Shown in pieces: positions 8,327-18,220 of a stretch of DNA of 64,000 nt. The notes under the pieces are model-generated. The model did no database searches and was not told the origin of the DNA. It was given only the letters and a program-made list of their open reading frames with translations. This stretch comes from CAVXGU01 sp963761615 (GTDB lineage: Bacteria > Acidobacteriota > Vicinamibacteria > Vicinamibacterales > CAVVIG01), in NCBI GenBank assembly GCA_963761615.1, contig CAVXGU010000001.1:248001-312000 (forward strand), in the 5' to 3' direction. Positions within the stretch are counted from its first letter, which is position 1. Each line of letters starts with the position of its first letter. The position numbers and the translations under genes are program-made.

Positions 8327-8359
8327 GCCGCCGGCGAAGACGCGCCGGCCCGGTCCTGA

Positions 8360-8365
8360 CATAAT
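8360..8365 (+). promoter_or_regulatory. -10-like element for DUF5996 gene, leaderless arrangement
   Basis: CATAAT, 7 nt before the ATG at 8373, with no Shine-Dalgarno sequence. It is a weaker match than the neighbouring TAnnnT cases. Confidence 0.4.
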
Positions 8366-8372
8366 CACCAGC

Positions 8373-9269
8373 ATGACGCTGAGCGACTGGCCGCCGCTTC
8401 CCTACGACGAGTGGCGCGACACGTACGCGACGCTGCACATGTGGACGCAGATCGTCGGCAAGATCGCGCTGGCGACCGCCCCGCCCCTCAACCACAGCTG
8501 GGGCGTGGCGCTGCACCTGACGCCCCGCGGGCTGTCAACCGGCGTCCTGGCGCACGATTCGCGCACGTTCACGATGGAGTTCGACTTCATCGATCACCGT
8601 CTGGTCGTCAGGGACTCCGGCGGCGGCATCGGCACGGTGGCCCTGGCGCCGCGGTCGGTCGCGGATTTCTATGCGGACGTCATGGCGCGCCTGGCGGCAA
8701 TGGCGCTGCCCGTCCGGATCTGGACGATGCCGGTCGAGGTGCCGTCGCCGATCCGGTTCGAGGAGGATCGCACCCACCACGCCTACGACCCGGAGGCCGC
8801 CCATCGCTGCTGGCGGATCCTGGCGAAGGTCGAACGCCTGTTCGCCGCGTCGCGCTGCCGGTTCGTCGGGAAGTCGAGCCCCGCCCACTTCTTCTGGGGC
8901 GCCTTCGACCTGGCCGTCACCCGGTTCTCCGGCAGGCCGGCGCCGCCGCGCGACGGCCCGGCGTTCATGCGCGAGGCGTACTCGCGGGAAGTGATTAGCC
9001 ACGGCTTCTGGCCGGGGAGCCCGCCGCTGCCCGAGCCCGCGTTCTACGCGTACGCCGTGCCGGAGCCCCCCGGCCTGAACACGGCGCGGGTGAGTCCGGA
9101 CACGGCGTACTACCACGCGGAGCTCGGCGAGTTCATCCTGCCCTACGCGGCGGTGCGCGCGGCGGCGTCGCCGGAGGGCGCGATCGAGGCTTTCCTCGAC
9201 AGCACCTACGCCGCCGCCGCGGATCTCGCCCGGTGGGATCGCACGGCCCTCGAGCGCCGGCCCGAGTGA
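8373..9269 (+). CDS. DUF5996 family protein
   Basis: A 298-residue protein of the DUF5996 family, whose biochemical role is unknown. Family-like landmarks are the N-terminal WPPLPYDEWRDTYATLHMWTQ, LNHSWGVALHLTPRG, the central KSSPAHFFWGAFDLAVTRF and the C-terminal FILPYAAVRAAASPEGA. No signal peptide or membrane segment is seen, so it is probably cytoplasmic. The frame is open upstream, but homology starts at the ATG at 8373, preceded at 7 nt by CATAAT. It ends 10 bp from the stop of the convergent TonB receptor gene. Confidence 0.8.
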   Translation: MTLSDWPPLPYDEWRDTYATLHMWTQIVGKIALATAPPLNHSWGVALHLTPRGLSTGVLAHDSRTFTMEFDFIDHRLVVRDSGGGIGTVALAPRSVADFYADVMARLAAMALPVRIWTMPVEVPSPIRFEEDRTHHAYDPEAAHRCWRILAKVERLFAASRCRFVGKSSPAHFFWGAFDLAVTRFSGRPAPPRDGPAFMREAYSREVISHGFWPGSPPLPEPAFYAYAVPEPPGLNTARVSPDTAYYHAELGEFILPYAAVRAAASPEGAIEAFLDSTYAAAADLARWDRTALERRPE

Positions 9270-9279
9270 ACTCCCGTTC

Positions 9280-10602
9280 CTAGGGCGTGGCGCCCGAATA
9301 GCCGAGGGTCAAGGCAACCGACACGCTGCGGCCCGCCATCAGCGTCAGCACGTCGTCCGGCGACGGCAGGTTGGAGGACTTCGACGCGGGGCTGACGGCC
9401 GTAATCGCGTGACTGTCGGTCAGGTTGTTGATGGCCAGCCGGATGCGCGAGCGCGACAGGCTCGACGACCCGGTCAGGGCGTAGTTCACGAAGAGATTCG
9501 TGATGTTGAAGGGATCGATCGTGATCGCCTCGTGGACGCTCCCGTTGTCGTTGAACATCTTCCCGACGCGCTTGTTGAAGAAGCCGACGTTCCAGCTCCC
9601 CCGGTTGTAGGTCAGGCCGATCGTTTCGGTGTTGCCCGGAGCGTTTTGCGCCCAGAGGCCCGTGTCCGTGTACTTGGCGGTGCCCGCGGTGCCGTTCAGG
9701 TAGACGGCCAGGCCGCCGGCCAGGAGCACCGTGCTCTCCGCCTCGACGCCCTGCGTCACCGCCTCGCCGTTGAGGAAGTACAGCGTCTCACCGCTCTCCT
9801 GGTCGAAGGTCGAGGAGTACTCGCTCTGAAACCGGATGCGGTAGTAGTCCAAATCGAGGGTCGCCAGGCGCGACTTCCAGACGGACCCGAACTGGACCGT
9901 GTCGCTGAGGATCGGCTTCGGCGTCGTCGAGACGAGCGCGCCCGTGACGTCGAAGACCTTCGTCGGCGGGATGTTCTGCCCGCGGCCGTACTGCCCGTAC
10001 ACCGACCAGTCGGGCTGCACCAGGTAGTGCGCGTCGATGGACGGGAGCCAGGAGTGGTACGAGACGCCGTGGGTGACGGAGGCCGCGCCGCCGAGGTCGC
10101 CGACCGTCTTGCCGTTGTCGGCGAACTGTGTGAAGTTCTGCCGGTAGTACGCGAGCTTGATGCCGGGCGTGATGCTGAGTGCCGGCGTGACCTTGATCTG
10201 GTACTCCGCGTAGGGCTGCATCGACGTCGTCCCGTACTCCTCGCGGAAGTTGGGCAGCGCCGCGTCCGTCCAGGTGCGCGGATCGGCCGGGGTCTGATGG
10301 CGGTTCGACGAGGCGTACTCCAGCCAGAGGCCCGTCCGGAAGATCCCGGCCCTCGAGACGTACGAGACCGGCAGGAGGTTGCCGACCTTCCAGTAGGCGT
10401 TGAGCTTGTCGGTGGCGCTCGTGGCCGAGATCTTCGTCAAGCTGTTGTAGTTCTGCTGGTTGTGATAGCGCATCGTGTACGCCTTGTCGTCGAACGACCA
10501 GCCGTTGCCGAGGTCCTTCCTGATGCCGACGTACTCGAAGTGCGTGGGGATGTGGTAGAAGTTGAACCCGTACCACGCGGGCGAGGACGGATCCCCGGAC
10601 AT
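9280..10602 (-). CDS. TonB-dependent receptor, C-terminal beta-barrel part (downstream of frameshift)
   Basis: This is the 3' portion of an outer-membrane TonB-dependent receptor. It holds much of the 22-strand barrel, with alternating aromatic strands such as YAEYQIKVTPALSITPGIKLAYY and WSVYGQYGRGQNIPPTK, and the typical late segment INNLTDSHA. It is out of frame with the 5' part (10602-11723). Restoring one G at the run 10644-10647 joins them into one protein of about 814 residues. The frame is open upstream of the first ATG, as expected for an internal fragment. The ligand is unknown. In the intact state it would import a siderophore, oligosaccharide or similar substrate. Confidence 0.85.
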   Translation of the reverse strand: MSGDPSSPAWYGFNFYHIPTHFEYVGIRKDLGNGWSFDDKAYTMRYHNQQNYNSLTKISATSATDKLNAYWKVGNLLPVSYVSRAGIFRTGLWLEYASSNRHQTPADPRTWTDAALPNFREEYGTTSMQPYAEYQIKVTPALSITPGIKLAYYRQNFTQFADNGKTVGDLGGAASVTHGVSYHSWLPSIDAHYLVQPDWSVYGQYGRGQNIPPTKVFDVTGALVSTTPKPILSDTVQFGSVWKSRLATLDLDYYRIRFQSEYSSTFDQESGETLYFLNGEAVTQGVEAESTVLLAGGLAVYLNGTAGTAKYTDTGLWAQNAPGNTETIGLTYNRGSWNVGFFNKRVGKMFNDNGSVHEAITIDPFNITNLFVNYALTGSSSLSRSRIRLAINNLTDSHAITAVSPASKSSNLPSPDDVLTLMAGRSVSVALTLGYSGATP

Positions 10603-11723
10603 CAGGTAGTTGTCGCCGAACTGCGCGATTTCAGCGCGGGTCGCCCCTTCTGCTTCGGCGTGTTGCTGTGCAGGTCCATCACCGACGAGAAGGCCGTGAT
10701 CGTGGTCCTGTCGCTCGGCGTGTAGGTGTACTTCGCCGAGAACGCGTTGCGCTTCTGATCGTTGTAGGTCTGGTAGCCGTCCGACTGCATCCGGTGCCCT
10801 TCGATGAGCAGGCGGGACTGGCCGCCGCGGCCGAGCCGCCCCGAGTCGAATTCCACGTCGTACAGCTGCGTGTTGAACGAGCCATAGGAGACCGTGCCGT
10901 TGATCGACTGTCTCGCGGGGAGCGGCTGCGAGATCAGGTTCACGGACCCTCCATACGTGGACGGTCCGATCGACGCGGCCGACCCGGGGCTGCGGTCGAA
11001 GACCGTCGATCCGATGGTCTGGGCGGGGAAGAAGACCCAGGAATGGTGCGTCGGGTCGTTGGTGTCGTTGAACGGGATGCCGTCGAACGTCATGCTGTAG
11101 TACCCGTCCTTGAAGCCGCGGAAGAACGTCTTGGTGTCGCTCAGGCCCGGTCCGTTCGCGCTCGTGCTGAATGTCCCGGGCGCCATCTGCAGGACCTGGC
11201 TGTAGTCGGACGACGGTGCCGTGTAGTTGCGGATGTACTCGTTGCTGATGAGCGACTGTGCGGAGCGTGCGGTCAGCGACGCCTGCGACGGCGCCGCCGC
11301 GGCGGCCGCCGGAAGCGCCGCCGACACCGTGACGCTCTCGGCCACGTTGGCCACGGTCAGGCGAACCGGGACCTCGGCGGTGCGGCCCGCAGTGGCTTCG
11401 ATGCCAGTGACGCGGACGACCTCGAACCCTGGGGCGGCGATCTCGACGGTATAGGTGCCCGGCGCCACGCCCGCCACCGAAAACCGCCCGGTTCGATCCG
11501 TCGCGGTCGTGTGCACCTGGCCGGTCGCGTCGGCGCGCACTACAATCCCGGCGTCGGCCACGACCCGGCTGTCCGGATCGAGAACCGTACCCGCAAGGCT
11601 TGCCGTTCCCGCCTGTGCGCGCATCGCGGCAGGGTGGACCAGCAGCGCCAGGGCAACGACCGCGGCCGCCGGGACGGTGCGCAGGCGGGACAAACGAAGG
11701 GTTGACGGCCAGGAATCAGTCAT
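10602..11723 (-). CDS. TonB-dependent receptor, N-terminal part (carboxypeptidase-regulatory domain and plug)
   Basis: A signal peptide (about residues 1-36, ending MRAQA) is followed by a carboxypeptidase-regulatory-like beta-sandwich (SLAGTVLDPDSRVVADAG, FSVAGVAPGTYTVEI) and then the plug (SQVLQMAPGTF, TKTFFRGFKDG, FDGIPFNDTND). This layout is typical of Acidobacteriota and Bacteroidota receptors. I chose the ATG at 11723 because GAGAGG lies 6 nt upstream. The frame ends early at 10602 because of a probable one-base loss at 10644-10647. After that point the translated residues no longer resemble the family. It is divergent from the response regulator, with a direct-repeat operator between them. 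Confidence 0.87.
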   Translation of the reverse strand: MTDSWPSTLRLSRLRTVPAAAVVALALLVHPAAMRAQAGTASLAGTVLDPDSRVVADAGIVVRADATGQVHTTATDRTGRFSVAGVAPGTYTVEIAAPGFEVVRVTGIEATAGRTAEVPVRLTVANVAESVTVSAALPAAAAAAPSQASLTARSAQSLISNEYIRNYTAPSSDYSQVLQMAPGTFSTSANGPGLSDTKTFFRGFKDGYYSMTFDGIPFNDTNDPTHHSWVFFPAQTIGSTVFDRSPGSAASIGPSTYGGSVNLISQPLPARQSINGTVSYGSFNTQLYDVEFDSGRLGRGGQSRLLIEGHRMQSDGYQTYNDQKRNAFSAKYTYTPSDRTTITAFSSVMDLHSNTPKQKGRPALKSRSSATTT

Positions 11724-11777
11724 CAGGGACCTCTCAATTCTCCGTAAGAAATTCATCGATTTACGGTAGGGAGGCTC

Positions 11778-11796
11778 CGTGACGATCTCGTGACGA
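11778..11796. promoter_or_regulatory. Direct repeat CGTGACGA x2, 11 bp period (likely OmpR-type operator)
   Basis: Perfect 8-mers CGTGACGA at 11778-11785 and 11789-11796 are spaced one helical turn apart. This is the arrangement used by tandem OmpR/PhoB-type regulators. The right copy runs into a GACGAATTCGTC palindrome (11792-11803). The site lies 55 bp upstream of the TonB receptor start and about 130 bp upstream of the OmpR-type regulator gene, so either could be its target. Confidence 0.5.
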
Positions 11797-11826
11797 ATTC
11801 GTCAAATCGGCATGTTGTGCGGTTTG

Positions 11827-11842
11827 GCGGCCCCGGGGCCGC
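11827..11842. repeat. 16 bp perfect palindrome in TonB/regulator intergenic gap
   Basis: GCGGCCCCGGGGCCGC is perfectly self-complementary. It could be an operator or simply a product of high GC content. Confidence 0.35.
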
Positions 11843-11928
11843 GGCGTTATTTGATGAACGACGGATTACAAGCGCCGCGGGGAACCTCGCGCCGCTGTAT
11901 CGTGCGGACGGCAAGAGAGGAGCGTTCC

Positions 11929-12615
11929 ATGAGAGTCCTGCTCGTCGAGGACGAACCGAGCGCGGCGCGGGTGGTCACCAAGGGCCTGCGCGAACAGGCG
12001 TATGCCGTCGACCTGGCGCCCGACGGTGAGCAGGCGCTCGAGCAGATCGGCACCACGAGCTACGACGCCGTCATTCTGGACGTGATGCTGCCGGTGAAGG
12101 ACGGGCTGCAGGTCTGCCGGGCGATTCGCAAGTCGGGCTCCACGGTGCCCATCCTCATGCTGACGGCGCGCGACGCGGTCGAATCGCGCATCGAAGGACT
12201 CGACGCGGGCGCGGACGACTACCTGGTCAAGCCGTTCGATTTCGGCGAGCTGGTCGCCCGGCTGCGTGCTCTCGTCCGTCGCGGGCATCGTCCGCTACTC
12301 CCCGAGCGGCTCCAGATCGGCGAACTCGTGATCGACGCGCGGGCGCGGGTGGCGCGCGTGGACGGCCGGGACATGCCGCTGACCGCACGGGAGTACGCCC
12401 TGCTCGAGTACCTGACCCGCCGCGCCGGCGACGTCGTCAGCCGCGACGACATCGCCGAGCACGTCTGGGACGAGCGCTACGATCCCTTCTCGAACGTCGT
12501 CGACGTCTACATCCAGCGTCTGAGGCGGAAGCTCGAGCAGGCAGGCTGCCAGCCACTCATCCGGACGCGGCGCGGCGAGGGCTATCAGCTCGCGGCGGCT
12601 CGCGACGAGCCGTGA
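11929..12615 (+). CDS. OmpR/PhoB-family response regulator
   Basis: A 228-residue two-domain DNA-binding response regulator. The receiver domain has the acidic pair ED at residues 7-8, the phospho-acceptor Asp51 (VILDVMLP), the switch Thr79 (LMLTARD) and Lys101 (YLVKPFD). A C-terminal winged helix follows (LTAREYALLEYL, VDVYIQRLRRKLE, IRTRRGEGYQL). I chose the ATG at 11929, preceded by AGAGGAG. The longer upstream frame lacks homology. It overlaps the histidine kinase gene by 4 nt (GTGA), so the two form a coupled two-component system. A tandem repeat of the expected type lies upstream. Confidence 0.95.
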   Translation: MRVLLVEDEPSAARVVTKGLREQAYAVDLAPDGEQALEQIGTTSYDAVILDVMLPVKDGLQVCRAIRKSGSTVPILMLTARDAVESRIEGLDAGADDYLVKPFDFGELVARLRALVRRGHRPLLPERLQIGELVIDARARVARVDGRDMPLTAREYALLEYLTRRAGDVVSRDDIAEHVWDERYDPFSNVVDVYIQRLRRKLEQAGCQPLIRTRRGEGYQLAAARDEP

Positions 12616-14003
12616 GACCCCTCTCCCTGCGCGCCCGCCTGACGCTCTGGTACACGGCGACGCTGATCGTCGTGCTGGCCGTGTTCGCCGCCGACGTCAC
12701 GCTCGGCCAGCGGCGGCTGGGACTGCGCCGCGTCGACCGGGAGCTCGAGGCGGAAGCGTCGGACCTCTCCGATCTCATCGGCAACGAGCTCGGTGAGCAC
12801 GAGGTGCTCGCCGAGGCGGCGCAGGATGCCCGCCTGATGGCGACCGCGGACACCGCGATCGCCGTCTTCGACGCGTCCGATCACGTGGTGGTCGCCAGCT
12901 GGGGCGCGCTCGATCCGGTGTCGCCGCCGCCGGGTGCGCACGACGGCCCGGTCGCGTGGACGATCGACACGCCCCGCGGCAGCTGGCGCGCGCGGGCCGC
13001 GCCGCTCCACTACGGCTCGACGATGGCGGTGCTGGTCGTCGTGCGGTCCCTCGCCGACATCAGGCGCGAACAGCACGAGGTGCTCGAGGCCGTCGGCATC
13101 GCGATGCCGGTGATGCTCCTGCTCGCCGGTGGCGGGGGGCTCTGGCTGGCGTCGATGGGGTTGCGTCCGATCAGGGAGATGGCGGCGCGCGCGGCGGCGA
13201 TCGCGCCGGCGGGCGCCGAGGATCTGGGGCACACCGAGCGTCAGGACGAGCTGGGCCAGCTCGCGCGCTCGTTCAACGGCCTCGTGGCCCGCCTGCGCGC
13301 CGCCCTGATCACGCAGCGCCAGTTCATGGCCGACGCCTCGCACGAGCTCCGGACGCCGATCTCGGTCATGCGCGCCGCGGCCGACGTGGCGCTGAGCCGT
13401 GAGGGGCGCGACGAGGCGGAGTACCGCGAGACGCTCGAGATCGTGGGCAGCCAGGCCCGCCGGCTGAGCCGGCTCGTCGGCAACATGCTGGTGCTTGCGC
13501 GCGCCGACGCCGGAGGCTATGCGCTGCGTCCCGTGGATCTCTACCTGGACGAGGTCGTCGCCGAGTGCTGCCGGGCGCTGGAGCCGCTGTCGTCCGAGCG
13601 TCACGTGACCTTGCAGCAGCGCCCGTGCCCGGAGATCCGCTTCCGCGGCGACGAAGATCTGCTGCGGCAGCTCGTGCTGAACGTCGTGCAGAACGCCGTG
13701 CAGCACACGCGGCCGGGGGGCACCGTCGTACTCACGATCGACACGGCGCCCGCCGGCGTCGAGATTCGCGTGCGCGATCAGGGCTCCGGGATTCCCGAGG
13801 ACGGCCGGTCCCGGATCTTCGATCGCTTCGTGCAGCTCGATCCGGCGCGGCGCGGCGCCGGGACCGGACTGGGGCTCCCCATCGCGCGCTGGATCGCCGA
13901 GACGCACGGCGGCTCGCTGACGCTCGAGTCGACTGGTCCGGACGGCAGCACCTTCCGGATCTTCCTGCCCAACCGTCCGGGCCGTGTCGAACCAATCGCG
14001 TAA
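12612..14003 (+). CDS. Two-component sensor histidine kinase
   Basis: A 463-residue membrane kinase and partner of the upstream regulator. Transmembrane helices lie near residues 13-33 and 156-178 and flank a periplasmic sensor region of about 120 residues with no recognised fold. A HAMP linker follows, then the dimerisation box ADASHELRTP with phospho-acceptor His244, the N box (LVLNVVQNAVQH), G1 (RDQGSGIPED) and G2 (GTGLGLPIARW). All catalytic boxes are intact. The GTG start overlaps the regulator stop. The signal sensed cannot be read from the sequence. Divergence from a TonB receptor suggests a nutrient or metal cue. Confidence 0.95.
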   Translation: MRPLSLRARLTLWYTATLIVVLAVFAADVTLGQRRLGLRRVDRELEAEASDLSDLIGNELGEHEVLAEAAQDARLMATADTAIAVFDASDHVVVASWGALDPVSPPPGAHDGPVAWTIDTPRGSWRARAAPLHYGSTMAVLVVVRSLADIRREQHEVLEAVGIAMPVMLLLAGGGGLWLASMGLRPIREMAARAAAIAPAGAEDLGHTERQDELGQLARSFNGLVARLRAALITQRQFMADASHELRTPISVMRAAADVALSREGRDEAEYRETLEIVGSQARRLSRLVGNMLVLARADAGGYALRPVDLYLDEVVAECCRALEPLSSERHVTLQQRPCPEIRFRGDEDLLRQLVLNVVQNAVQHTRPGGTVVLTIDTAPAGVEIRVRDQGSGIPEDGRSRIFDRFVQLDPARRGAGTGLGLPIARWIAETHGGSLTLESTGPDGSTFRIFLPNRPGRVEPIA

Positions 14004-14052
14004 AGCCTTACGGCGCGCGTAACCGTCGACCCGATCGGCTGCTCGAGCTGTT

Positions 14053-14095
14053 CGACGGGTAGGGCTGGTGCATCACGGCCGCGCCAGCCCCGTCG
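14053..14095 (+). other. Stem-loop after histidine kinase gene
   Basis: A 12 bp interrupted inverted repeat: CGACG plus GGGCTGG pairs with CCAGCCC plus CGTCG around a 15-nt loop. It lies 50 bp after the kinase stop. No T-run follows, so it is at best a non-canonical terminator or an mRNA-stabilising hairpin. The rest of the 186 bp gap shows only an RBS (GGGAG) for the next gene. Confidence 0.35.
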
Positions 14096-14189
14096 ATCTG
14101 GCGCGGCGGACGACACTTGTCCGGCGGCCCCTGTTGGCATATGTTCCCGTCGTGCCCGTGCGGGACCTGGGCACGAAGGGAGCATTGCC

Positions 14190-15941
14190 GTGGGTTCTGT
14201 CCGTCGCGTGGTGGCAGCCACGCTCTTCGGCCTCCTCGTCGGCGCAGGGGCGGGCGTGGCCCGCGCGCAGGCGCCGACGTGGTACTGGCAGCGCGGCCCG
14301 GCGGATCTCGTCCTGCGCAACGGCCACGTCGTCACCGTCGACGATGCCCATCCGTCGGCGGAGGCCGTGGCGGTCTCGGCCGGCAGAATTCTCGCCGTCG
14401 GGAGCGACGCGGACATCCAGCAGTACGTCGGCCCGGGTACGCGCGTCATCGACCTGAACGGCCGCCTCCTCGTGCCGGGATTCATCGACGCGCACGCGCA
14501 CTTCATGGGGATTGGTCAGGCCCTCAAGCAGCTGGACCTGACGAAGGCCCGGACCTGGGACGACATCGTCGCCATGGTGGCGGAAGCCGCGAAGACGGCC
14601 AGACCGGGTGAGTGGATCCAGGGCCGTGGGTGGCACGAAGCCAAGTGGGACCGTACACCGGAGCCGAACGTCCAGGGGCTTCCCTACAACGACGGGCTGA
14701 GCAAGGTCTCGCCGGACAACCCGGTCATCCTCACGCACGCGAGCGGTCACGGCGTATTCGTCAATGCACGGGCCATGGAGCTCGCGGGTATCGGCCCCTC
14801 GACGCCGAACCCCGAGGGGGGCGAGATTGTACGCGACGACCGCGGGCGCGCCGTCGGGATGTTGCGGGATCGTGCTGCCGCACTCGTCCAGGGTGTGCTC
14901 CAGACGCAGCTGGCGAATCGGACCGCGGCCGAGGTCGATGCGGACCAGGCCGACACCGTCCAGCGCGCCGCCCGGGACATGCTGTCGAAGGGCGTGACGA
15001 TGGCATCCGACGAGGGCGAGTCGTTCAAGACGATCGACTTCCTGAAGAGGGAGGTCGGCGGGGGCCGGGTGCCGGTCAGGCTGTGGGTCCTCGTGAGCGG
15101 CGAGACGCCGGAAGTGCTGGAGGCGAAGCTGCCCGGCTACTGGCTGGACGGCTACGGCCAGGACCATCTGAGCGTGCGCGGCATCGGCGAGATCACCGCC
15201 GACGGCGCGCTGGGCACGCACAGCGCCTGGTTCCTCGCGCCGTTCAACGACGTGCCGACGAGCGCCGGCCTGAACGTCACGCCGATGGCCACGATCCATC
15301 AGATGGCCGAGATCGCGCTGAAGGACCACTTCCAGGTGTCCGTGCACGCCATCGGCGACCGCGCGAACCAGGAGGTACTGAACGTCTTCCAGGAGATCTT
15401 CCAGGAGCATCCCGACGCGAAGGACCTGCGGTGGCGGATCGAGCACGCGCAGCATCTCGCCGCGAGCGACATCCCGCGCTTCGGGCAGATGCACGTGATT
15501 GCGTCGATGCAGTCGATCCACGCCTGCTCGGACGGCCCGTACGTGATCGAGCGGATCGGGTCCGAGCGAGCGGGCACCGGCGCCTACGCGTGGCGCTCGC
15601 TCATGAAGACGGGTGCGATCATCGCCAACGGGACCGACGCGCCGGTCGAGGACATCGACCCGATCGCCAACTTCCACTGCGCGGTGACCCGTCTCATCAC
15701 CGGCGGCACGCAGTTCTTCCCGGCGCAGAACATGACGCGCGAAGAGGCGCTCCGCTCCTACACGCTGAACGCCGCGTACACGCTCTTCCAGGAAGATCGG
15801 CTGGGATCGATCACGCCGGGGAAGCTGGCCGACATGGTCGTGCTGTCGAAGGACATCATGACCGTGCCCGCCGATCAGATCCAGGACGCGAAGGTGGACT
15901 ACACCATCGTCGGCGGCGACGTGGCCTACGAGCGGAGGTAG
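14190..15941 (+). CDS. Amidohydrolase family protein (YtcJ-like), secreted
   Basis: A 583-residue metal-dependent hydrolase of the amidohydrolase_3/YtcJ type. A signal peptide (residues 1-27, GVARAQA) directs export. The metal site includes PGFIDAHAHF near residue 104, and later conserved segments are GVTMASDEG, QVSVHAIGDRAN, WRIEHAQH and GTDAPVEDIDP. The C-terminal small beta domain has GSITPGKLADMVVLS. The GTG start has GGGAG 9 nt upstream. The natural substrate is unknown. Secreted members of this family are common in Acidobacteriota. It appears to be a single-gene unit, convergent with the subtilase cluster. Confidence 0.88.
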   Translation: MGSVRRVVAATLFGLLVGAGAGVARAQAPTWYWQRGPADLVLRNGHVVTVDDAHPSAEAVAVSAGRILAVGSDADIQQYVGPGTRVIDLNGRLLVPGFIDAHAHFMGIGQALKQLDLTKARTWDDIVAMVAEAAKTARPGEWIQGRGWHEAKWDRTPEPNVQGLPYNDGLSKVSPDNPVILTHASGHGVFVNARAMELAGIGPSTPNPEGGEIVRDDRGRAVGMLRDRAAALVQGVLQTQLANRTAAEVDADQADTVQRAARDMLSKGVTMASDEGESFKTIDFLKREVGGGRVPVRLWVLVSGETPEVLEAKLPGYWLDGYGQDHLSVRGIGEITADGALGTHSAWFLAPFNDVPTSAGLNVTPMATIHQMAEIALKDHFQVSVHAIGDRANQEVLNVFQEIFQEHPDAKDLRWRIEHAQHLAASDIPRFGQMHVIASMQSIHACSDGPYVIERIGSERAGTGAYAWRSLMKTGAIIANGTDAPVEDIDPIANFHCAVTRLITGGTQFFPAQNMTREEALRSYTLNAAYTLFQEDRLGSITPGKLADMVVLSKDIMTVPADQIQDAKVDYTIVGGDVAYERR

Positions 15942-15979
15942 ACCACATCACGACGTCACCCCATTCCGACCCCGCTCGC

Positions 15980-17992
<2,013 letters not shown>

Positions 17993-18028
17993 GAACTTCT
18001 CCGAGGGGGGGAGTCGCTGAATTCGCAA

Positions 18029-18034
18029 ATCCTA
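18029..18034 (-). promoter_or_regulatory. Extended -10 (TGnTAGGAT) of subtilase copy 1
   Basis: The minus strand reads CGTGCTAGGATTT, giving a TGn-extended -10 hexamer 37 nt from the start at 17992. The same motif (CGTGTTAGGATTC) lies at nearly the same distance before copy 2. The remaining 228 bp gap between the two genes shows nothing else recognisable. Confidence 0.5.
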
Positions 18035-18220
18035 GCACGCGGCGGCGCGGTTTCCTCACGCCTGCCATCAATTCGCATCGTCTTTCATGTACACACGACT
18101 TGTTTACGCGCAGGACGGAATGTCTTTATGCGACGCGGGGCGCGGCGCGGGAAGGACCGGGGGGAGATCCGCGCTGCGGGCCGGTGACCGCAGCGCGGAT
18201 GGGGAATGGCGACTCGAGTG

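Noticed and set aside
14053..14095. Intrinsic terminator after the histidine kinase
   Set aside because: A good stem, but no T-run, so it is listed only as a hairpin.
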